Assembly: GCA_041686935.1 (NCBI GenBank)
Contig: JAWLCW010000003.1
Location: forward strand, 124,001-188,000
Direction of reading: 5' to 3'
Length of the DNA stretch: 64,000 nt
DNA from: Mariniphaga sp041686935
Lineage (GTDB): Bacteria > Bacteroidota > Bacteroidia > Bacteroidales > Prolixibacteraceae
Shown here in pieces: positions 43,430 to 51,182 of this stretch (the first letter of the stretch is position 1; every line of letters begins with the position of its first letter). The position numbers and the translations under genes were made by a program. The notes under the pieces are model-generated. The model saw only the letters and a program-made list of their open reading frames with translations. It did no database searches and had not been told where the DNA came from.

Positions 43430-43906
43430 TCAGATATGCATATCGACGTCACGCAAAATATAACCCGAATAATCTTTCAGAATGGGTTGGTAACTTTCGT
43501 GGAACAAACTGGAAGACACTATAAAATCGGCTGTTGAACGGTTCGATGCGGTTGGGATGTTGTATAAAACCGTAATACGTAAGAGTGCTTTTACATCTAC
43601 ATCGTGGGGTTGCGGCTGCATAGGGTCCCAGAAAAAAATGAGAATGTCCACATCGCCTTCGGCAATTAAAGCACCCAATTGCTGATCACCACCCAACGGT
43701 CCTGATTTTAAACGAGTGACTGTTGGCGGAACAACATTTTCTTCCCTGCATTTGGCAGTCAGGGCTTCCTCAATCAGTTTTCCTGTAGTACCAGTACAAA
43801 TCAGGTCGTGCGGAACCAGTTCCTTCCAGTTGTATTCCGCCCATTCAATAATATCTTTTTTGCGATTGTCGTGTGCTACAATGGCTATATTTTTTTTCTT
43901 TTTCAT
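43430..43906 (-). CDS. mgsA: Methylglyoxal synthase
   Basis: 158 residues from the ATG at 43906 (MKKKKNIAIVAHDNRKKDII). The enzyme converts dihydroxyacetone phosphate to methylglyoxal and phosphate, a bypass of lower glycolysis. Signature elements: AIVAHDNRK with the phosphate-site residues, CTGTTGKLIEE, SGPLGGDQQLGALIAEGDVD with the catalytic Asp, and FFWDPMQPQPHDVDVKALLR. Its length is normal for the family. It stands alone, with a TATCTTTG promoter box 58 bases upstream. Confidence 0.94.
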   Translation of the reverse strand: MKKKKNIAIVAHDNRKKDIIEWAEYNWKELVPHDLICTGTTGKLIEEALTAKCREENVVPPTVTRLKSGPLGGDQQLGALIAEGDVDILIFFWDPMQPQPHDVDVKALLRITVLYNIPTASNRSTADFIVSSSLFHESYQPILKDYSGYILRDVDMHI

Positions 43907-43963
43907 GTCATTCAAGTTTTAGGGAAACAAATGTTTAAGGGCATTTATTTCCGGTTTTCATGA

Positions 43964-43971
43964 CAAAGATA
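43964..43971 (-). promoter_or_regulatory. -7 box of the methylglyoxal synthase promoter
   Basis: TATCTTTG on the minus strand matches TAnnTTTG perfectly. It is 58 bases before the start codon at 43906; no -33 TTTG at the right distance. Confidence 0.45.
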
Positions 43972-44077
43972 ATCTGAATTTACGTATGGCTATTGCAGTA
44001 ACTAATTGTATAACAAAAACTTATTTAAAAGTTAATTTTAAACAGCCTAATAATAACGAATTGTTAAGCCAATGTTT

Positions 44078-45460
44078 CTAAATGGCTGATTTTATTTCTT
44101 CAATCATTTTTTGAGCCAATCTGACCGCTTCCTCAGCCGATTTTGCTTCGGAATAAATCCGGATTATCGGTTCGGTATTCGATTTGCGCAAATGCACCCA
44201 CGAATCGGCAAAATCAATTTTCACACCGTCAATACCGGTAACCTGCTCATGTGCGTATTTTTCTTTCATTTTTAGAAGAATACCGTCCACATCGATTTCG
44301 GGTGTAAGTTCAATTTTATTTTTCGACATAAAATAGTCTGGATAGGTTTTCCGCAGTTCGGAACATTTCATTCCACTTTTGGCCAGATGGGAGAGAAACA
44401 GTGCGGCGCCCACCAGTGCATCCCTGCCATAATGGCTTTCCGGGTATATGACGCCTCCGTTTCCTTCGCCGCCAATAACCGCATTGGTTTCCTTCATTTT
44501 GGCTACCACGTTGACTTCGCCAACAGCCGCGGTAGTATATTTTTGCCCGTATTTTTCGGTTACATCGTGCAGCACACGGCTCGAAGAAAGGTTGGAAACA
44601 GTATTTCCCGGCGTTTGGCTCAACACATAATCGCTTACGGCGGCCAGTGTGTATTCCTCGCTGAACATACTTCCGTCTTCATTAATAATTACCAGACGGT
44701 CCACATCCGGATCCACAACAAAACCTACATCCACATTGCTTTTTTTGATGATTTCGGAAGTCTCTACCAGGTTTTCGGGAAGCGGTTCAGGCGTGTGGGC
44801 AAAATGGCCTGTGGGTTCGCAATTGATTTCCACCACATTTCTTACACCCAAGGCTCTGAGTAATGCAGGCATAACAATTCCACCTACTGAGTTAACGGCA
44901 TCAACTGCCACTGAAAAACCGGAAGCTTCAATGGCTGCTTTATCCACTAAATTCAATCCCAGCACTTTTTGTATGTGAATGGTAGTATAATCTTTTTCTG
45001 CAACCGTGCCCAATTCGTCCACTTCAGCAAAAGAAAAATCACCTGATTCGGCCAGTTCAAGCACTTTTGCCCCTTCAGCGGCATTCAAAAATTCACCATC
45101 AGCATTCAGTAATTTCAGGGCATTCCATTGTTTGGGGTTGTGGCTTGCGGTGAGAATCAATCCGCCGTCTGCCTGTTCCTCTGTTACTGCAATTTCTGTG
45201 GTGGGCGTAGTGGCCAAACCAATGTTCACCACATTGCAACTCATTCCCACAAGCGTTGCAACAACAAGCGCACTCACCATTTCACCTGAAATACGGGCAT
45301 CGCGGCCTACTACAATTTTAAGTTTTTCGTTTTTTGAATTTTGTTTTGCCCAGGCAGCATATCCGGCTGTAAATTTAACTACATCGAGCGGACTGAGCCC
45401 TTCGCCCGGTTTTCCGCCAATAGTACCACGAATTCCTGAAATAGATTTTATGAGTGTCAT
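44078..45460 (-). CDS. glmM: Phosphoglucosamine mutase
   Basis: 460 residues, alpha-D-phosphohexomutase superfamily. Catalytic serine loop GLILTASHNPKQWNALKLL, metal-binding loop VDPDVDRLVIINEDG, sugar-specificity loop IGGEGNGGVIYPESHYGRD and the C-terminal phosphate-binding RKSNTEPIIRIYSEA. The GEGNGG loop fits glucosamine phosphate (GEXSGG-like) and the phosphomannomutase/phosphoglucosamine mutase group of Bacteroidota. It makes glucosamine-1-phosphate for UDP-GlcNAc, needed for peptidoglycan and LPS. The gene is single and has a TATTTTTG box 26 bases upstream. Confidence 0.9.
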   Translation of the reverse strand: MTLIKSISGIRGTIGGKPGEGLSPLDVVKFTAGYAAWAKQNSKNEKLKIVVGRDARISGEMVSALVVATLVGMSCNVVNIGLATTPTTEIAVTEEQADGGLILTASHNPKQWNALKLLNADGEFLNAAEGAKVLELAESGDFSFAEVDELGTVAEKDYTTIHIQKVLGLNLVDKAAIEASGFSVAVDAVNSVGGIVMPALLRALGVRNVVEINCEPTGHFAHTPEPLPENLVETSEIIKKSNVDVGFVVDPDVDRLVIINEDGSMFSEEYTLAAVSDYVLSQTPGNTVSNLSSSRVLHDVTEKYGQKYTTAAVGEVNVVAKMKETNAVIGGEGNGGVIYPESHYGRDALVGAALFLSHLAKSGMKCSELRKTYPDYFMSKNKIELTPEIDVDGILLKMKEKYAHEQVTGIDGVKIDFADSWVHLRKSNTEPIIRIYSEAKSAEEAVRLAQKMIEEIKSAI

Positions 45461-45485
45461 TTTATTTTGATTGAGTTTGAAAAGG

Positions 45486-45493
45486 CAAAAATA
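45486..45493 (-). promoter_or_regulatory. -7 box of the glmM promoter
   Basis: TATTTTTG on the minus strand matches TAnnTTTG, 25 bases before the start codon at 45460. No -33 box is visible. Confidence 0.4.
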
Positions 45494-45528
45494 ATAACCC
45501 TTTGGAAGATGAAATCACATTTTTGGCA

Positions 45529-46209
45529 TTAATTGTCGATTTCGTTTAATTCACTGAGGTTTTGTTTTAATTTGCTGATGTAGTTTCCGTATAACCGGCG
45601 GAAACCCCAGCGCATGAGCAGGTAAATACCGCCAACAGTAATAATCAATACAGTTAATCCGATGATGGTTACCAAAACCCATTTGCCAAGCGGCACATCA
45701 GTAAGCAGAACTTCCCTTTGTTCCAAACCTTCGTGCATTCCCGTAAACAGGCCCGAAATAAACTGCAAAACCATTGATGTGGTTAAAATAATCAATGCCA
45801 GGTAGAATAAACGTTTGTAAATGCGCAATGTGCCAATTATTTTCACAAGGGTTTCTTTGAGATTACAGGAAATATCGCAGCTTTTTTTCACCCGATGATA
45901 TTGGATAACAAAATATATAAATGTTGTAATAATAAGTGTGTTGGCAAAAATACTTATAAACATCAGCCAGCCGGGTATCTCCACATCGGCACCCATTCTT
46001 TTAATCAGCATGGGGCCCAACACAAAATCATCTATAATAAATAAAACAATTAAACCGAACAATATTCCAAACCCAATCCGAATGTTCCGGTCTATCCGGT
46101 CGATTAAATTACCTGTCCTCCGCCGGAGCATCTCCCTAAGCTGGTCTTCGTCCAGAACTTTGCGGGACGACAGTTGTTCCCAGGTTTTTTTTAAATCTTT
46201 TAGTTCCAT
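45529..46209 (-). CDS. Four-helix membrane protein paired with an ECF sigma factor
   Basis: 226 residues. A cytoplasmic N-terminus (MELKDLKKTWEQLSSRKVLD, then DQLREMLRRRTGNLID) precedes four membrane helices: IRIGFGILFGLIVLFIIDDF, GWLMFISIFANTLIITTFIY, LFYLALIILTTSMVLQFISG and WVLVTIIGLTVLIITVGGIY. It starts 7 bases after the sigma gene and is surely cotranscribed. It is not a FecR- or RsiW-type protein with a zinc motif, but the gene pairing suggests that the cytoplasmic N-terminus may hold the sigma factor at the membrane. That function is inference. Confidence 0.75.
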   Translation of the reverse strand: MELKDLKKTWEQLSSRKVLDEDQLREMLRRRTGNLIDRIDRNIRIGFGILFGLIVLFIIDDFVLGPMLIKRMGADVEIPGWLMFISIFANTLIITTFIYFVIQYHRVKKSCDISCNLKETLVKIIGTLRIYKRLFYLALIILTTSMVLQFISGLFTGMHEGLEQREVLLTDVPLGKWVLVTIIGLTVLIITVGGIYLLMRWGFRRLYGNYISKLKQNLSELNEIDN

Positions 46210-46215
46210 ATCTCC

Positions 46216-46704
46216 CTATTCCTCCTTATCCATCAGAATTTTCAGTTTTTTCTTAATCCTGTTCATTTTCACCCGCACATAATTTTGTGTTATGCCGGTA
46301 ATTTCTGCAATTTCCTCATACTTTTTATTTTCGAGAAACAACAGGATTATCGATTTTTCAATGCCTGTGAGTTGGGTAACAGCGCGGTGAAGGAGTTTAA
46401 TGTTTTCTTCCGTTTCAGTTTCGTGGTTTTCATCGGGCATCTGAAAATTTTCATACGACAACCGGTTTTGGTCGGGTCGTCTTTTATTTTTTTTGAATGA
46501 TGTAATAGCTGTATTTAACCCCACCCGGTACATCCATGTTGTCACCTTCGACTCATTCCGGAAAGTGGGATAAGATTTCCACAACTGGACAACAATCTCC
46601 TGAAAAAGATCATTCCGATCTTCTTCGGCATCACAATACATGTTACAAACCTTGTGGATGATGCCCTGATTTTCGCTGATGATGTGTAAAAACTCCTTTT
46701 CCAA
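46216..46704 (-). CDS. Second ECF (sigma-70 family) sigma factor
   Basis: 162 residues. Region 2 lies at about 12-75 (AEEDRNDLFQEIVVQLWKSY, WMYRVGLNTAITSFKKNK) and region 4 at about 105-158 (LTGIEKSIILLFLENKKYEE, IAEITGITQNYVRVKMNRIK). The most likely start is a TTG at 46704 (MEKEFLHIISENQG); I find no in-frame ATG or GTG upstream that would suit. Unlike the susCD-linked sigma factor it has no FecR partner or SusC nearby, but a four-helix membrane protein. Its signal and targets are unknown. Confidence 0.9.
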   Translation of the reverse strand: MEKEFLHIISENQGIIHKVCNMYCDAEEDRNDLFQEIVVQLWKSYPTFRNESKVTTWMYRVGLNTAITSFKKNKRRPDQNRLSYENFQMPDENHETETEENIKLLHRAVTQLTGIEKSIILLFLENKKYEEIAEITGITQNYVRVKMNRIKKKLKILMDKEE

Positions 46705-46751
46705 AACTGAATTATTTGTAAGATGTTTGGAACAATTATTACATTTTCTAT

Positions 46752-47609
46752 TTATAATCTTTGAGTAGTCATTCCACCATCAACCAAAACCACCTGACCT
46801 GTGGAATAGGGCAACAATCCGGTTGCCATGGCAAGGGCTACTTTACCAACATCTCCGGGCATACCCCAGCGTTTTTGAATGGTCAGTCCCTGCTTAAACA
46901 GCCGGTCGTATTTTTCAGTAACACCTGCTGTCATGTCTGTTGCTATTACCCCTGGTTGAATTTCATAAACCGGAATATCGAATTCTCCCAAACGGGCCGC
47001 CCAGAGTTTGGTGGCCATGGCAATACCTGCTTTGGATATGCAATACTCACCGCGGTTTACCGAAGCAACTGTTGCCGAAACAGAAGAAACATTAATAATG
47101 CAACATTCAAATTCCGGACTTTCTTTTTTGATGTCCGCCATGTGGTTGGCAAAAAGCTGTGTCAGAAAATAAGGGCCTTTCAGGTTAATTTCGAGTACCT
47201 CATCAAAAATATCTTCTGTTGCTTCCAGAATATCTTTTCGCTCCCGGGGTGCAATACCAGCGTTGTTTACCAGCACGTTCAGTTGTCCGAATTTTCCGGT
47301 TACCGTTTGGTAAATTCTTTGCCTGTCTTCTTTTTTCGATACATCGCCCTGAACATAAATGACTTCCACTCCAAATTCTTTCAGTTCATCCAAAACACGC
47401 TGAACTGATTCCTGTGGCCTCACTCCATTAATAGCCAGATTAAATCCGGCATTGGCCAGTTCTTTGGCAATTCCCAGTCCAATGCCGCGCGAGCCTCCGG
47501 TGATAAGTGCGACTGGCCCCCTAAATCTCCCCAAGGGGGACTTAAGCCCCTCTGAATCTTCCCCAAGGGAAGACTTTTGACGTTTCATGTTTTTTAAGTT
47601 TTGTATCAT
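46752..47609 (-). CDS. Short-chain dehydrogenase/reductase
   Basis: 285 residues. NAD(P)-binding TGGSRGIGLG begins near residue 36, followed by NNAGIAP, the catalytic Ser of INVSSVSATVASVNRGEYCI, the Y-x-x-x-K pair in EYCISKAG and the end TGQVVLVDGGMTTQRL. The first 31 residues (MIQNLKNMKRQKSSLGEDSE and on) are not SDR sequence: they are translated from a C-rich repeat, and there is no Met closer to the domain, so the repeat supplies the start. Met8 (47588) is an alternative. It is the last gene of a four-gene sugar-acid operon and may reduce or oxidise a keto-sugar acid. Confidence 0.88.
   Translation of the reverse strand: MIQNLKNMKRQKSSLGEDSEGLKSPLGRFRGPVALITGGSRGIGLGIAKELANAGFNLAINGVRPQESVQRVLDELKEFGVEVIYVQGDVSKKEDRQRIYQTVTGKFGQLNVLVNNAGIAPRERKDILEATEDIFDEVLEINLKGPYFLTQLFANHMADIKKESPEFECCIINVSSVSATVASVNRGEYCISKAGIAMATKLWAARLGEFDIPVYEIQPGVIATDMTAGVTEKYDRLFKQGLTIQKRWGMPGDVGKVALAMATGLLPYSTGQVVLVDGGMTTQRL
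47517..47580. repeat. Two tandem C-rich palindromic units forming the SDR N-terminus
   Basis: Two similar units lie end to end: 47517-47546 (hairpin CTCCCC-AA-GGGGGA) and 47547-47580 (hairpin CTTCCC-CAA-GGGAAG), each starting CCCC and ending in ACTT. They are read through in frame as residues 10-31 of the SDR. The pattern matches a dispersed repeat type common between genes in this phylum. Confidence 0.65.
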
Positions 47610-47634
47610 TTTACTTTTTGTTTGAGGACTCTTT

Positions 47635-48825
47635 CTACTTCCTCTTCGGGGAAGGTTGGGATGGGGCTTTCGGGGGAATAAGAAGGGGGCTTATTTCCAC
47701 CCACGCTTTTTTTGCCCAGCTTTCCAATCCTTTTTCGGCCAGTTGAACGCCCTTGGCACCTTCGAGCAGGTTCCACGGGAAAGGATCATCTTTTACCACA
47801 TGCTTCAGGAAAAGTTCCCATTGGGCTTTAAATGCATTGTCGTAATGTTCCTGTTCCGGCACTTTGCTCCAGCCTTCGAAAAAGTTTATGGGCTGTGGAA
47901 TATCGGGGTTCCAAACGGGTTTTGGCGTATTCCCGTAATGTTGTGTCCAGCATTCGCGCAGTCCGGCTACTGCGGAGCCTTTGGTCCCGTCCACGTGCAG
48001 GGTAAGTAAATCGTCGCGGCGCACACGCGTAACCCACGAGGAATTAAAGTGGGCAATCACATCTCCTTCCAGTTTAAATGTGGCATAAGCCGAATCATCG
48101 GCAGTGCATTCATAAGGTTTTCCCTGCTCGTCCACCCGTTCGGGAATATGTGTAGCGCCCAGGCAGAAAACGCCTTTCACCTTTCCGAACAAATTATCGA
48201 GCACGTAACGCCAGTGGCAGAGCATGTCCACGATGATTCCGCCGTCGTCTTCTTTCCGGTAATTCCAGCTTGGCCGTTGGGCCGGCACTGTATGCCCTTC
48301 GAAAACCCAGTACCCGAATTCCCCGCGCACCGAAAGAATTTTTCCGAAAAAACCGTTTTCCATCAGCCGTTTCAGTTTTAATAATCCGGGCAGCCAAAGT
48401 TTATCCTGTACCACTCCGTGTTTTACACCGGCTTCTTCACAAACCCGGTAAAGTTCCATTGCTGTTTCTGTATCGGTTGCCATCGGCTTTTCGCAATAAA
48501 TATGTTTCCCGGCTTTGGTCGCTTTTATTACCGCATCGGCACGGCGCCCGGTTGTTTGGGCATCGAAATAAACAGAATAAGCCGGATCATTCAACACCGA
48601 ATCCAGATCGGTGGTCCATTTTTCCACTCCCGATAATTCTGCCAGTTTTTTTAGCTTGATTTCATTCCGGCCAACCAAAACCGGGTCTGGCATAATAAAT
48701 TCTGATTCACTTACTTTCACTCCACCTTGTTTCATAATTTCTACAATGGAGCGCATCAGGTGCTGGTTGGTTCCCATCCGGCCGGTTACGCCGTTCATTA
48801 TAATTCCTACTTTATGAATTGTCAT
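47635..48825 (-). CDS. Gfo/Idh/MocA-family oxidoreductase
   Basis: 396 residues. An N-terminal Rossmann domain opens KVGIIMNGVTGRMGTNQHLM and contains HIYCEKPMATDTETAMELY with the EKP motif; the C-terminal alpha/beta domain has RGEFGYWVFEGHTVPAQRPS and DDGGIIVDMLCHWRYVLDNL, with the catalytic region around Asp-His. These enzymes use tightly bound NAD(P) to oxidise or reduce sugars and sugar acids. The last 12 residues (PPKAPSQPSPKRK) come from C-rich repeat DNA and are not family sequence. It starts 1 base after the isomerase gene and is cotranscribed with it. Confidence 0.92.
   Translation of the reverse strand: MTIHKVGIIMNGVTGRMGTNQHLMRSIVEIMKQGGVKVSESEFIMPDPVLVGRNEIKLKKLAELSGVEKWTTDLDSVLNDPAYSVYFDAQTTGRRADAVIKATKAGKHIYCEKPMATDTETAMELYRVCEEAGVKHGVVQDKLWLPGLLKLKRLMENGFFGKILSVRGEFGYWVFEGHTVPAQRPSWNYRKEDDGGIIVDMLCHWRYVLDNLFGKVKGVFCLGATHIPERVDEQGKPYECTADDSAYATFKLEGDVIAHFNSSWVTRVRRDDLLTLHVDGTKGSAVAGLRECWTQHYGNTPKPVWNPDIPQPINFFEGWSKVPEQEHYDNAFKAQWELFLKHVVKDDPFPWNLLEGAKGVQLAEKGLESWAKKAWVEISPLLIPPKAPSQPSPKRK
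47638..47685. repeat. C-rich repeat DNA forming the end of the oxidoreductase gene
   Basis: CTTCCTCTTCGGGGAAGG followed by TTGGGATGGGGCTTTCGGGG: a short hairpin (CTTC-CTCTTCGG-GGAAG type) next to G-tracts, read on the other strand as Pro-rich PPKAPSQPSPKRK. Its other strand resembles the C-rich sequence at 6805-6860. With the units at 47517-47580 it brackets the 25-base gap between two operon genes. Confidence 0.5.
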
Positions 48826-48826
48826 T

Positions 48827-49657
48827 TTACGTAAAATTTAAATATGCATTTTTAATTTTTTCAAGATACGCGTTTTGATCCATTGCCCAGTATTTATCGG
48901 AAAAAATTTCCACTTCATTGTATCCGGAAAATCCGGCATCTTCCATCCATCCACGTATTTGCGGCACATTAATGCACCCGTCACCCATCAAACCGCGGTC
49001 GTTCACAAAATCTCTGGTGGGCACATTCCAATCGCATACATGAAATGCAAACAGGTTTCCGTTTTGGCCACACCGCTGAATTTCCCGCTGCAAATTATTG
49101 TCCCACCAAAGATGGTAAACGTCCACTGCCACACCCACAAATTCGGAATTAATTTCTTCAGCCATCTGATTGGCCTGTTCCAGCGAGTTTATGGCTGAAC
49201 GGTCGCCGGCATACATGGGATGCAGTGGTTCGATAGCCAGTTTTACTCCGGCTTTCTGAGCTTGCGGCAGAATCCGCAAAATTCCTTCCTGAATTTGTTC
49301 CCTTGATTTTTCCAGCGACTGTCTTGGATCGGCTCCGCAAACCAACACCAAAACCGGCGCCCGAACAAGAAAAGCTTGATCGATTGCCCACAGGTTGTCG
49401 TCTATGGCAGCCTGCCTTTTCTCTTTTTTTACCGATGGAAAAAAGCCACCACGTGCAACCGAAACAATCTCCAAACCATAGTCGTTCAACATTTCCCGTA
49501 CAGCACTCAAATTCTGTCCTTCGAGCACATTCCGCCAAATAGTAATTCCATGAATTCCGGCCGCACTAAAGTTTTTGATGCATTGTTTTAAATTCCAGGG
49601 TTTTGTTGTAAGCGTGTGTACACACAGTTTTGAAAAATCTTTTAATTCTGTTGCCAT
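48827..49657 (-). CDS. Sugar phosphate isomerase/epimerase (xylose isomerase-like TIM barrel)
   Basis: 276 residues. Single AP-endonuclease-2-type barrel: CVHTLTTKPWNLKQCIKNFS, GIHGITIWRNVLEGQ, GVKLAIEPLHPMYAGDRSAI with a metal-binding Glu, VGVAVDVYHLWWDNNLQREI with the Asp-x-x-His pair, FAFHVCDWNVPTRDFVNDRG and GYNEVEIFSDKYW with the last Glu. Such proteins isomerise or epimerise free or phosphorylated keto-sugars. It lies 15 bases after the GH88-like gene and 1 base before the oxidoreductase, so it should act on the same released sugar acid. Confidence 0.9.
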   Translation of the reverse strand: MATELKDFSKLCVHTLTTKPWNLKQCIKNFSAAGIHGITIWRNVLEGQNLSAVREMLNDYGLEIVSVARGGFFPSVKKEKRQAAIDDNLWAIDQAFLVRAPVLVLVCGADPRQSLEKSREQIQEGILRILPQAQKAGVKLAIEPLHPMYAGDRSAINSLEQANQMAEEINSEFVGVAVDVYHLWWDNNLQREIQRCGQNGNLFAFHVCDWNVPTRDFVNDRGLMGDGCINVPQIRGWMEDAGFSGYNEVEIFSDKYWAMDQNAYLEKIKNAYLNFT

Positions 49658-49672
49658 TAAAGTTTGTTTAGT

Positions 49673-51067
49673 TTACTGATAACTTTTTTTCAGTTTCCCA
49701 AAAAACGTCAGATATTCTTCTTCGTTAATTATCCGTTGCAAATACAAAGCTGCCTCCCGGGCATGGTAATCGCCCCACATGGAAGATTCTCCGCAGGCAA
49801 TTTTCTGTTTGGCCGGTACATGGTCCCATCCGTTGGGTTGATGGTAAATGCTGTGCAAAATTAAACCCTGGTGGCGCGGATTGGTACTCAGGTAAGGATA
49901 ATCGAGTAGCGAATTCATCACAGTTAATCCAGCCTGCCAGTATTTTTCACCTGTTTCCGGTTCATTTTTTTCTTTCAGAAATTTTCCCAATCGCAATAGC
50001 CCCTGTGCTCCAATGGCAGCCGCCGAGCTGTCAACCGGTTCCCATGCATTGTATGGGTCTGCCGGCCGGTTCAGGTAATCGCCCAGCTTGTGCAGATTTG
50101 GTGCGCCCGTATCCCAGTATGGAATGCCGTCAACCGGCGTGTTTTTAATGTAAAAATCGCAGGTGGCGCGGGCGGCTTTCAGCATCATTCTGTCTGTTTC
50201 TTCTTTCCCGCCAAAAGGCTCCAACTCCTTTACACTAATTTGTTCAAAAGCTTCCAGTTCCTCGGCAAACCCCAGCATCGCCCACGCCAGTCCGCGGGTC
50301 CAGGTAGAAAAACCGGTGTAGCCCTGCTGCGAGTTGGGGCACCTGAAATTTCCATCGTTCACATTAAAAATACTCTCGTGCGCCGTTCGTCCCCAAACAT
50401 CGTAACGATCGCGCCCTTCGCCGTAAAAAACGGAGTATTTTGCCGTTGCTGAAATGTGTTGAACCGCTCTGTGTAAAATAGAAATTTTTTCATCGTTTTC
50501 GCCTTGCAAAACATGACCCAGCATGTGCGAAGCAATTAAAATTCGGCACGAACGGATGGTATCCACAAACAACGAATGTGGTCCGTTAAATGAGTAAATA
50601 AAACCGCCATCTTTAATTTTCGTCCATCGTCCGGCCTGCACCGCACCCGAAATTTTAATGGCCAGTTCATAAAAATGCTTTTCCCATTCATTGAACGGAA
50701 TTTTGCCCTCGTTCATCAATCTGAGCAAATTTCCATAGGTACTCAGGTTGTTGAAACCATGGTCGTGCACGCCGGTGTGGCTAACATGCGGCGCCATTTT
50801 TCCCAGTGTTGCTTTCTTTCCCGTTTCCAGAAAATAATTATCGCCGGTAACATCAAATTGCAGAATGGAAGAACCAAATTGAAATCCCTGTGTCCATTCT
50901 GTCCAGCCGCGGGTGGTGTATTTTCCGTCAACCGTAAAAACAGGTGAACCCTTTGAAGCATCGTAATTTTTATCGATGCGTTTAATTTTTTCAGCCGAAA
51001 GCTCCCAAAATAACTCTAGTTTTTTCAGTAAATCTTTCGGGCGAAGTTGAAAATCAATGTTAATCAT
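49673..51067 (-). CDS. Glycoside hydrolase family 88-like unsaturated uronyl hydrolase
   Basis: 464 residues, an (alpha/alpha)6 barrel. GH88 marks are GYTGFSTWTRGLAWAMLGFA, IPYWDTGAPNLHKLGD, PVDSSAAAIGAQGLLRLGKF, and two aspartates matching the catalytic pair: Asp102 in HDHGFNNLSTYG and Asp169 in HSLFVDTIRSC, 67 apart. The family hydrates the double bond of unsaturated glucuronyl or galacturonyl ends left by polysaccharide lyases. There is no signal peptide (MINIDFQLRPKDLLKKL), so it works in the cytoplasm on imported oligomers. It heads the operon with an isomerase, an oxidoreductase and an SDR, a route to process the released keto-sugar acid. Confidence 0.85.
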   Translation of the reverse strand: MINIDFQLRPKDLLKKLELFWELSAEKIKRIDKNYDASKGSPVFTVDGKYTTRGWTEWTQGFQFGSSILQFDVTGDNYFLETGKKATLGKMAPHVSHTGVHDHGFNNLSTYGNLLRLMNEGKIPFNEWEKHFYELAIKISGAVQAGRWTKIKDGGFIYSFNGPHSLFVDTIRSCRILIASHMLGHVLQGENDEKISILHRAVQHISATAKYSVFYGEGRDRYDVWGRTAHESIFNVNDGNFRCPNSQQGYTGFSTWTRGLAWAMLGFAEELEAFEQISVKELEPFGGKEETDRMMLKAARATCDFYIKNTPVDGIPYWDTGAPNLHKLGDYLNRPADPYNAWEPVDSSAAAIGAQGLLRLGKFLKEKNEPETGEKYWQAGLTVMNSLLDYPYLSTNPRHQGLILHSIYHQPNGWDHVPAKQKIACGESSMWGDYHAREAALYLQRIINEEEYLTFFGKLKKSYQ

Positions 51068-51133
51068 TTTGTCGTTTCTGATTTAGGGACGTAAAATTAG
51101 CAGAATGGTTAAAAAAATTGAGGTTATTTGAAC

Positions 51134-51141
51134 TAAATTTG
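51134..51141 (+). promoter_or_regulatory. -7 box of the homocysteine operon promoter
   Basis: TAAATTTG matches TAnnTTTG and is followed by CAGG. It lies 41 bases before the ATG at 51183, in the gap between divergent operons. A TTG at 51118-51120 is too close for a standard -33 box. The leader is too short for a known SAM riboswitch. Confidence 0.45.
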
Positions 51142-51182
51142 CAGGATGTCGAATTTTCATTGCAATTTATCACATGCCCATA

